In this document: positions 1 to 4,657 of the stretch, in pieces
Numbering within the stretch: position 1 is the first letter of the stretch
Layout: the number at the start of each line of letters is the position of its first letter
NCBI GenBank assembly: GCA_018224415.1
Contig: JAGTUZ010000238.1
Coordinates: forward strand, 1 to 5,558
Origin: Bacteroidota bacterium
GTDB lineage: Bacteria > Bacteroidota > Ignavibacteria > SZUA-365
Direction of reading: 5' to 3'
Length of the DNA: 5,558 nt
Notes under the pieces: generated by a model
Databases searched by the model: none
What the model was told of the DNA's origin: nothing
What the model saw: only the letters and a program-made list of their open reading frames with translations
Translations under genes and position numbers: made by a program

Positions 1-1
1 C

Positions 2-1219
2 GTGCTGCTGCGGTCGACCATCGATCCCCCCGTGCTGCCACCGGATCGCAGTGCATTCAGCATCGTGAGCGTGCTTGCATTGGACAGCACCGGCAGCGCC
101 GTCCCCGACGGGCTGCCCATCCGTTTCCGCACGAGCGGTGGCATCGACACGATGCTCGTGTTCGAGGGCGGTATTGCGCGGGTGAACGTGTATGCCGGGA
201 GGGACGAACGCATCACCTTCGAGGCGAGCAACGGGCCGGTGAAAACCGAAGGCGTCATCACGACATCCCCTGACGCGAAATATACCCGTGGCATCGTGAT
301 GAGCACCGAGGGCAAGGCCATTGCCGGGGCAGAGCTGCTGCTTCCCGGGGGCGCGGTGACCACCACCAGTGCCCGCGGGGAATTCATCATCGCGGGCAGG
401 GACACCGACGGAATGAGCGTCGTCATCTCCGCCCCGGGGTATTTCGGGCGCAATGAAATCCTGACCGGTCGCGCGGTGCAGGATCCCGTCCTGCTTTCAC
501 CGGTCGCGCGCGGTGTGCTCATGGGCAAGACATACATCCTCGACATTCCGGGAGAAGACGCCGTCAAAGCGGACGGCGTCGACATGCTCGCGCTGCGTGC
601 CCTGCAGCAGTTGCTGTACGCGAGCGGTGCGACGGTCGTGGTCACGGAGGGCGAGGGCGCACTGTCACTCAAGGACGCGCTGGCGGTGCACAAGAGCGCT
701 CCCGTGTTCCAGTTCGATACCGATGCAAACGACCGTCTGATCACCCTGCGGGTCAACGCCCTTTCCTCCAGTCGGGAGTTCGGCGTACGCATGCAGCGGA
801 TCATCCCGCAATTCACCGGCATTGGACTGAACCGTTTCGTGCTGCGCGTGCCATGGAAAAACGAACTCCGGAACAGCCAGCAGATCGGCGTCACGCTCCC
901 GGTTCCCTCCGGGCGCACGTACGCCCAGCAGGCCGCCCCGCTGTTCGCCTGGAATATCGCCTGGGGCGTCTACGCCTCCATCCTCGCCGCCGAGGATTAC
1001 GGAACATCCGGTACGAAACTCGTCGAAGTGACCGTCCACGACCGCCAGGGCAATCCCGCTCCCTACGAACTCGTCCAGCTCAATCATTCCCTGATGGGTA
1101 TGACCGACAACCAGGGCGTCTGCCGTTTCGTGGGTGTGAATGTGGACGAGGACGAAGTGCGCCTGCTCGATCCCGACCGCCTCGTGGTCAAGGGTGTGCG
1201 CACCGAGATCATGCGCTGA
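2..1219 (+). CDS. Envelope protein with Ig-like, carboxypeptidase-regulatory and catalytically degenerate amidase_3-like domains (5' partial)
   Basis: The frame is open from the left edge. A GTG at position 2 has no visible ribosome site, so the gene most likely starts outside the window. The visible 405 residues divide into an Ig/Big_1-like beta domain (about 10-90), a carboxypeptidase-regulatory-like domain (about 94-165, with the TSARGEF and SAPGYF turns), a segment with the outline of N-acetylmuramoyl-L-alanine amidase (amidase_3, about 176-335) and a further beta domain (about 338-405, TVHDRQGNPAPYELV then a TDNQG turn). In the amidase-like part, YILDIPGED replaces the usual DPGHGG, the metal-binding Glu before the first helix aligns with Ala190, the SIHAN loop reads DTDAND, and the late catalytic Glu aligns with Thr297. 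It therefore probably binds or scaffolds the envelope rather than cutting peptidoglycan. The extracytoplasmic location is inferred from the domain types. spmA follows after 67 bases on the same strand. Domain calls are by eye; the coding call is firm. Confidence 0.85.
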   Translation: MLLRSTIDPPVLPPDRSAFSIVSVLALDSTGSAVPDGLPIRFRTSGGIDTMLVFEGGIARVNVYAGRDERITFEASNGPVKTEGVITTSPDAKYTRGIVMSTEGKAIAGAELLLPGGAVTTTSARGEFIIAGRDTDGMSVVISAPGYFGRNEILTGRAVQDPVLLSPVARGVLMGKTYILDIPGEDAVKADGVDMLALRALQQLLYASGATVVVTEGEGALSLKDALAVHKSAPVFQFDTDANDRLITLRVNALSSSREFGVRMQRIIPQFTGIGLNRFVLRVPWKNELRNSQQIGVTLPVPSGRTYAQQAAPLFAWNIAWGVYASILAAEDYGTSGTKLVEVTVHDRQGNPAPYELVQLNHSLMGMTDNQGVCRFVGVNVDEDEVRLLDPDRLVVKGVRTEIMR

Positions 1220-1264
1220 CCGGTCGTGCCTCCACTCGCCCTCGGGCGCTCAATCATACCATCT

Positions 1265-1283
1265 CCTCCATTCCGAAGGGAGG
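1265..1283 (+). promoter_or_regulatory. Ribosome-binding site of spmA, possibly masked by a short hairpin
   Basis: A strong purine-rich site (AAGGGAGG, ending at 1283) lies just before the ATG at 1287 and supports that start. The sequence CCTCC at 1265-1269 is the exact complement of GGAGG at 1279-1283, separated by a 9-base loop, so the site could fold back on itself. The stem is only five pairs, so regulation is conjecture; the ribosome-site call itself is sound. Confidence 0.55.
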
Positions 1284-1286
1284 TTC

Positions 1287-2243
1287 ATGCTCAATCACAT
1301 CTGGCTTGCGCTGATCGTCATCGGCATTCTCACGGCCGCCGGAAGGGATATCCACGAAGTATCGCAGAACAGCTACGGGAATGGCATTCCCTGGATGCTG
1401 CAGATCGAATCTCCCCAGACGATTTCCGTCTATGGCGAGGCCGTCGAGACCTCGCTGCGAGTCCCGCGGCGACAGCTGCAGCTGCACTTCCATGAGACAG
1501 CGGCGGCGGACGCCGTCATTCCCGCGCGCGTGAACCTCACGCATGCGCGCGAGGGTGTGGCGGTGCTGGACGTGACCGGTGATGTGCCGCAGCAATTCAA
1601 GATCATGGCGGAGGCATTGGGGAGTGGGGAAACGCTGACCGCGCGTCTGCGTCATCGAGGAAGCGGTTGGGAGGCGGAGTTCGATCCGGTTTCGCTCGTG
1701 TACCTGAAGAAGGTCACCAACGCCGCATTCGATATTGCCGGTGTGGCGGTACAGATCGCGATCGGACTGATCGGCATCATGGCCCTCTGGCTGGGTGTGA
1801 TGAAGGTCGCCGAGAAAGCCGGCCTGATCACATCGCTGGCACGGATCGTGCGGCCGATCACCGTGCGGCTGTTTCCCGATGTGCCGGCCGACCATCCCGC
1901 GGTGGGTTCGATGATCATGAACATTTCGGCCAACATGCTCGGACTCGGCAACGCCGCGACGCCGTTCGGTCTGAAGGCCATGGAAGAACTCGACGAGCTG
2001 AACACGAAGAAGGGCGTTGCCACCGATTCGATGGTCACCTTTCTCGCGCTGAACACCTCCTGCATCACGCTCATTCCTGCGACGGCCATTGCCGTGCGCG
2101 CGGCGGCCGGGTCGTCCGACCCCGCCATCATCATCGGGACCTCCTTTCTCGCCTCGCTCACGGCCACGATTTTCGCCGTGACGATCTCGAAGCTGCTCGC
2201 GCGGGTGAAGATGTTCCGCTGGGACCGTTCGGAGGCCGAGTGA
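1287..2243 (+). CDS. spmA: Spore maturation protein A-like membrane protein with a large soluble insert
   Basis: The 318-residue product belongs to the nucleoside-recognition/Gate-domain membrane family. The start is fixed by the MLNHIW opening (Bacillus SpmA opens similarly) and by AAGGGAGG just upstream. A membrane segment lies at about 4-19, a second at about 152-172, then the family signature: FPDVPADHPAVG (196-207), LGLGNAATPFGLKAMEEL (218-235) and FLALNTSCITLIP (252-264), with further membrane segments at about 250-271 and 280-305. Bacillus SpmA is near 196 residues. The extra length lies between the first and second membrane segments (about 21-140), a polar, beta-rich, probably extracytoplasmic insert. 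SpmA and SpmB in Bacillus act together in spore-core dehydration; in non-sporeformers their role is unsettled, so none is asserted here. The stop overlaps the spmB start by one base. The family call is very secure. Confidence 0.95.
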   Translation: MLNHIWLALIVIGILTAAGRDIHEVSQNSYGNGIPWMLQIESPQTISVYGEAVETSLRVPRRQLQLHFHETAAADAVIPARVNLTHAREGVAVLDVTGDVPQQFKIMAEALGSGETLTARLRHRGSGWEAEFDPVSLVYLKKVTNAAFDIAGVAVQIAIGLIGIMALWLGVMKVAEKAGLITSLARIVRPITVRLFPDVPADHPAVGSMIMNISANMLGLGNAATPFGLKAMEELDELNTKKGVATDSMVTFLALNTSCITLIPATAIAVRAAAGSSDPAIIIGTSFLASLTATIFAVTISKLLARVKMFRWDRSEAE

Positions 2244-2782
2244 TGGAAATATTCAGAACGTTCGTCTCGCTGCTGTCGGCGATCGCCATTCCCGCGCTGA
2301 TTCTCTTTTTTCTCGTCTACGCCGCGTTCCGCCGCGTGAAGGTGTATGAAGTCGCCGTCGAGGGAGCCAAGGAAGGCTTCGACATCGCCGTGCGCATCAT
2401 CCCGTATCTCGTGCTGATGCTGGTTTCCATCGCGATCTTCCGCGCCAGCGGCGCGATGGATGTATTCATCGCCATCGTGCGTCCGCTCACCGACCTCGTC
2501 GGCATTCCCGCCGAAGTGCTGCCGATGGCCATCATGCGTCCGCTGTCCGGGTCCGGTTCGCTCGGCATCATGACCGAGACCATGCAGGCCTACGGGACGG
2601 ACTCCTTCATCGGCGTGCTTGTCTCGACACTGTTCGGCAGCACCGAGACCACGTTTTACGTCCTCGCCGTCTACTTCGGCGCGGTGGGCATCCGCAACAC
2701 CCGCCACGCCCTCCCCACCGGCCTCCTCGCCGACTTCATCGCGTTTCTCGCCGCCGTGTTTTTCGTGGGGGTGCTGTTGTAG
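2243..2782 (+). CDS. spmB: Spore maturation protein B-like membrane protein
   Basis: The 179-residue product matches the usual SpmB length of about 178. The ATG shares its A with the TGA of spmA, and GGAGG at 2231-2235 gives a well-spaced ribosome site inside the spmA end, so the two are translationally coupled. Membrane segments are seen at about 7-28 and 52-66, with a long hydrophobic stretch at the C-terminus (about 120-140 and 160-179). Family hallmarks are visible: EGAKEGFDIAVRIIPYLV (40-57), the PLSGSGSLGIM gate loop (100-110), and GSTETTFYVLAVYFGAVGI (122-140). It is expected to form a complex with SpmA in the inner membrane. Unlike many Bacteroidota, where the two are fused into one chain, they are separate here. 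Nothing in it looks damaged. Confidence 0.96.
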   Translation: MEIFRTFVSLLSAIAIPALILFFLVYAAFRRVKVYEVAVEGAKEGFDIAVRIIPYLVLMLVSIAIFRASGAMDVFIAIVRPLTDLVGIPAEVLPMAIMRPLSGSGSLGIMTETMQAYGTDSFIGVLVSTLFGSTETTFYVLAVYFGAVGIRNTRHALPTGLLADFIAFLAAVFFVGVLL

Positions 2783-2797
2783 TTTTCCCCCGAGCGC

Positions 2798-2825
2798 CCG
2801 CCTGGAGCGGCTCCACCTGAGGCGG
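2798..2825 (+). terminator. Weak hairpin downstream of spmB, possible terminator
   Basis: CCGCCT (2798-2803) pairs with AGGCGG (2820-2825), and GGAG/CTCC can stack inside it, starting 16 bases after the spmB stop. No T-tract follows, so this is not a classic intrinsic terminator. Confidence 0.25.
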
Positions 2826-2891
2826 ACAGCGCGCCGGTAGAACCCTCTGTCGTCATAATATCTCGGTGTGAAACGGGAAGAGGTCGCTCTT

Positions 2892-2935
2892 TCCATGAAC
2901 TCACCCCCCGGCCCCCTCTCTTGACAGAGAGGGGG
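2892..2935 (-). repeat. Palindromic repeat copy A
   Basis: CCCCCTCTCT (2912-2921) and AGAGAGGGGG (2926-2935) form a perfect 10-bp stem around a TGAC loop. It is flanked on the left by TCCATGAACTCACCCCCC, the reverse complement of the right flank of copies B and C. It is shorter than B and C: their pyrimidine-rich tail is diverged here. Confidence 0.85.
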
Positions 2936-3071
2936 AGCTAAGAGATGACGGCCTCTGTGAGGGATTCTCGCCGTTTCTTCGTACAGAGCGCATTGGATAT
3001 GACAGATTGCAATCTCATGCGAGATCCACCCCCTCTCTGTCAAGAGAGGGGGCAGGGGGTGAGTTCATGGA
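2892..3071. repeat. Fold-back element formed by repeat copies A and B
   Basis: Copy A (2892-2935) and the core of copy B (3029-3071) are near-perfect inverted repeats of about 43 bases, differing by one substitution and one base of length in a G run. Just inside, GGATTCTCGC (2962-2971) is nearly complementary to GCGAGATCC (3019-3027), and a perfect 12-base palindrome, AGATTGCAATCT, sits at 3004-3015. Long inverted ends around a short non-coding core are typical of MITE-like elements, but no target-site duplication was identified. Its position between convergent genes would also suit a two-way transcription stop. Confidence 0.6.
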
Positions 3072-3090
3072 GAGTCCGTATTCTTTTTCT
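3027..3090 (+). repeat. Palindromic repeat copy B
   Basis: CCCCCTCTCT (3029-3038) and AGAGAGGGGG (3043-3052) form a perfect 10-bp stem around GTCA. Then come CAGGGGGTGAGTTCATG (3053-3069) and, 11 bases on, TTCTTTTTCT (3081-3090). Copy C has the same order with a 12-base gap before the same pyrimidine tract, so the repeat unit is longer than its palindrome, about 64-70 bases. Confidence 0.85.
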
Positions 3091-3096
3091 GGTTTT

Positions 3097-3130
3097 CGTT
3101 CGGGACATGGGCGCCAGGCGTTCGGGACAT
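3097..3130. repeat. Two direct copies of a 12-base motif, possible insertion-sequence end remnant
   Basis: CGTTCGGGACAT occurs at 3097-3108 and 3119-3130, a 22-base period. On the minus strand the right-hand end reads CCTGTTACCTATGTCCCGAA, which resembles, from memory, terminal sequences of IS481-type elements. No transposase fragment is present beside it. The repeat is certain; the origin is a guess. Confidence 0.5.
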
Positions 3131-3151
3131 AGGTAACAGGCGGCACTGTTC

Positions 3152-3562
3152 TCACTTCTCTGTGTTATTGTCGAAGAGCTGATGTTTCCGCTCGTCGATA
3201 TCGGCAAGAATGCGATGGGGCGAGAATATGGCGATGTCGTTGGGATAGCGTAGAACCTTCATACCGAGGTGATACAGGATCCGATCTCGATTGCGGTCCT
3301 CCTCGGTGCGGTCGGCATGTGCGGCGCCGTCGAGTTCGATAACGAGATGCAACTCGTGGCAGTAGAAATCCGCGATATAGAAAGTCTCGCGTCCTTCGAG
3401 ATCGTGGAAGAGGGGATGCTGACGGTTGAACTTCAGACCATGGTGTCTTCTGTTTCTCAGCATGTGCCACACGGCTCGTTCGGCGGGCGTCTGTCGTTTC
3501 CGCAGCTCGCGGCATCGAATTTTTGCAACATCCTTCAGCTTCCCCAGCAATAACAGACTCAT
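3152..3562 (-). CDS. DUF559 domain protein, Vsr-like/PD-(D/E)xK endonuclease
   Basis: The 136-residue product matches the DUF559 family (very-short-patch-repair-like endonuclease fold) over nearly its full length. Visible landmarks are RELRKRQTPAERAVWHMLRN (18-37), GLKFNRQHP (42-50), IADFYCHELHLVIELDGAAH (63-82) and MKVLRYPND (101-109). Asp65, Glu76, Asp78 and His82 are the expected metal/catalytic cluster and are all kept. The ATG at 3562 is supported by GGGAG five bases upstream on the minus strand. The gene stands alone: no methyltransferase or other restriction partner is visible. It lies between repeat copies B and C, whose orientation is the same, with C ending 30 bases before its start. 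Stand-alone DUF559 proteins have no settled function; DNA cleavage or nicking is inferred from the fold. The segment 51-62 (LFHDLEGRETFY) looks slightly longer than the usual short link. Confidence 0.9.
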   Translation of the reverse strand: MSLLLLGKLKDVAKIRCRELRKRQTPAERAVWHMLRNRRHHGLKFNRQHPLFHDLEGRETFYIADFYCHELHLVIELDGAAHADRTEEDRNRDRILYHLGMKVLRYPNDIAIFSPHRILADIDERKHQLFDNNTEK

Positions 3563-3580
3563 GATTGCTCCCTGTCGTTG

Positions 3581-3611
3581 ATAATCGATCCCTCACCCCC
3601 CTCTCTGTCAA
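3581..3611 (-). promoter_or_regulatory. Possible promoter of the DUF559 gene supplied by repeat C
   Basis: On the minus strand, the loop and inner stem of repeat C contain TTGACA (3611-3606), followed after 19 bases by GATTAT (3586-3581), a 4-of-6 match to a -10 box, 18 bases upstream of the start codon. The spacing is long and primary promoters of Bacteroidota use a different consensus, so this is weak. Confidence 0.25.
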
Positions 3612-3661
3612 GAGAGGGGGGCAGGGGGGTGAGTTCATGAAGACCACGCACTTCTTTTTCT
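3592..3661 (+). repeat. Palindromic repeat copy C
   Basis: A perfect 11-bp stem (3596-3606 with 3611-3621) closes on GTCA. Outside it, CTCACCCCCC (3592-3601) is also exactly complementary to GGGGGGTGAG (3624-3633), so two mutually exclusive hairpins are possible because both use the same C run. GTTCATG and the TTCTTTTTCT tract (3652-3661) follow as in copy B. Confidence 0.85.
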
Positions 3662-3748
3662 TTCATCCCGGGATCCTCACAGCCCGCTGCGGATCTCGCA
3701 GGATGCGCTTCGGCCGTGACGACGGAATAGCGGGGTGGCGGGAGTTGT

Positions 3749-4486
3749 TCATTCCCTCACATACAGCCACTCCCATTCCTCCGGTCGTTCGACGAGTCCG
3801 CTGCGCACGGGGGCACGGAGGATGAATTCGCGTGCGGCGCTGCACTCTGCCTCGGTGCGCAGGTAGCGGTGGAAGTCCTGCCGCTCCCAGAGCCGTGCGC
3901 TGCGCCCGAGATACTCGCGCGTCCGGCATTCGACGCTGGTCTTGAACACGGCCGCCACCTGTTCGGGAGTGGGACCCCGCAGCAGGTTGATCTGCTGGCG
4001 GAAAAGCAGGTGCACGTGCGTGGGAAGAATGACGAAGGCGTCCACACTGCAGAGCGATCCATCGACGGCATGCAGGCTGTCCCTTGCGGTATCGGCGATG
4101 CGCGGGTGCCGCAGCAATCCCGGTGAGGTCACTCCGCCGTGTGCGAGGTCGCGGAAGCTGAACAGGTCCGCATCCTCCCCGACGGGAAAGTTACCCGGAG
4201 GCGGCGCGGCGAATCGCGAGCGCAGTGATGCGATGTCGTCGGACGCGATGGTGGTTTCTGCATTCCGTCCCGGGCCAGGCGTTTCCATCGCGTGACGGTA
4301 ACACGCGTGCTGTTCGTGGGCGGCCGGGCAGGCGGGACGCAAGTGGGCACTGTGTGCATGTCCCGGCATGAACGACAGGTTCTGCGCTGATGGCGAGGCA
4401 AGCCGGCAGGTGAGAAAGGACGAGAGTTGATGGAGCGGCGGCGGCTCCGCAATGGCGCGGCCAGGCCGCGTGGGGGCTGTGTCCAT
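3749..4486 (-). CDS. REP-associated-type Y1/HUH transposase (RAYT), catalytic Tyr replaced by Phe
   Basis: The 245-residue product shows the layout of the long RAYT subgroup of IS200-like Y1 proteins. The ATG at 4486 has AGGGAG five bases upstream. The first strand is SSFLTCRLASP (22-32). A family-typical helical spacer leads to LLRHPRIADTARDSLHAVDG (124-143), then FVILPTHVHLLF (151-162), whose His157 and His159 are the HUH metal pair. FKTSV (181-185), RLWERQDFHRYLRTEAE (198-214) and FILRAPVRSGLVERPEEWEW (221-240) complete the domain. In RAYTs the last motif is normally YIxxNPVKAGLV, and its Tyr (Tyr115 in the E. coli protein as I recall it) is the DNA-attacking residue; here it is Phe221 (codon TTC, 3826-3824), with Asn also changed to Ala. 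The reading frame is otherwise intact. Family membership is secure, transposase activity doubtful. RAYTs process REP palindromes, and repeat C lies about 90 bases beyond its 3' end. Confidence 0.85.
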   Translation of the reverse strand: MDTAPTRPGRAIAEPPPLHQLSSFLTCRLASPSAQNLSFMPGHAHSAHLRPACPAAHEQHACYRHAMETPGPGRNAETTIASDDIASLRSRFAAPPPGNFPVGEDADLFSFRDLAHGGVTSPGLLRHPRIADTARDSLHAVDGSLCSVDAFVILPTHVHLLFRQQINLLRGPTPEQVAAVFKTSVECRTREYLGRSARLWERQDFHRYLRTEAECSAAREFILRAPVRSGLVERPEEWEWLYVRE

Positions 4487-4518
4487 GATGTCTCCCTATG
4501 ACAAATCGTACGTGAAAG

Positions 4519-4540
4519 ATGCCGGACTCCCTGCCGGCAT
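4519..4540. repeat. Hairpin upstream of the RAYT gene, 7-bp stem
   Basis: ATGCCGG (4519-4525) pairs perfectly with CCGGCAT (4534-4540) around an 8-base loop, starting 33 bases upstream of the RAYT start codon. It could be a REP-like substrate, a leader structure, or chance. Confidence 0.4.
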
Positions 4541-4555
4541 ACTTCCAATATTCAC

Positions 4556-4572
4556 ATCCGCGAGCGGCGGAT
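4556..4572. repeat. Second hairpin upstream of the RAYT gene, 6-bp stem
   Basis: ATCCGC (4556-4561) pairs with GCGGAT (4567-4572) around GAGCG. It sits 15 bases from the first hairpin in the 171-base gap between the RAYT start and the DUF3788 stop. No T-tract follows on the minus strand, so it is a poor terminator for the DUF3788 gene. Confidence 0.35.
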
Positions 4573-4657
4573 CAATGGAAAAGTTGATGCGGTCGCCGCG
4601 CGGGGACCTGCTGCCTTCCGGATCTGCTGTCCCAGCTCGATGGCTTCATTCGCGTCA

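Larger units (their letters stand above)
2783..3151. other. Gene-free stretch between convergent spmB and the DUF559 gene
   Basis: No convincing gene is present. The stretch holds a weak hairpin after spmB, repeat copies A and B in opposite orientation with about 93 bases between their palindromes, and a short direct repeat next to the end of the DUF559 gene. A 63-codon frame that crosses repeat B (2945-3136) reads through the palindrome, has no ribosome site and no recognisable homology. Confidence 0.7.

Noticed and set aside
1287..2782. Evidence that the organism forms spores
   Set aside because: SpmA/SpmB homologues are widespread in non-sporeforming Gram-negative bacteria, and no other sporulation gene is present.
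1652..3043. 463-codon open frame antisense to spmA and spmB
   Set aside because: It is a high-GC shadow: low-complexity Arg/His/Asp/Gly-rich product, no ribosome site, no family resemblance, and it is opposite two certain genes with strict family motifs.
3152..3562. DUF559 gene as part of a restriction-modification or mismatch-repair (Vsr) system
   Set aside because: No methyltransferase or partner gene is visible on either side; only the fold relationship supports it.
3165..3647. 160-codon minus-strand frame overlapping the DUF559 gene and starting in repeat C
   Set aside because: It is out of frame with DUF559, starts with translated repeat (NSPPCPPLLTERG), and the DUF559 frame has all conserved residues and a proper ribosome site.
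2892..3661. CRISPR array
   Set aside because: Three repeats are present but in mixed orientation, with unequal spacing of about 90 and 500 bases, and no cas genes.
3664..3705. Imperfect palindromic stretch CATCC ... GGATG with an inner CTGCG/CGCAG stem (3687-3691 with 3697-3701)
   Set aside because: It resembles dispersed intergenic repeats in other genomes, but the pairing is poor and only one copy is visible, so it is not called as a feature.
3565..3825. 86-codon plus-strand frame running through repeat C
   Set aside because: Its product (PLSVKRGGQGGEF) is just the translated palindrome and then antisense RAYT sequence.
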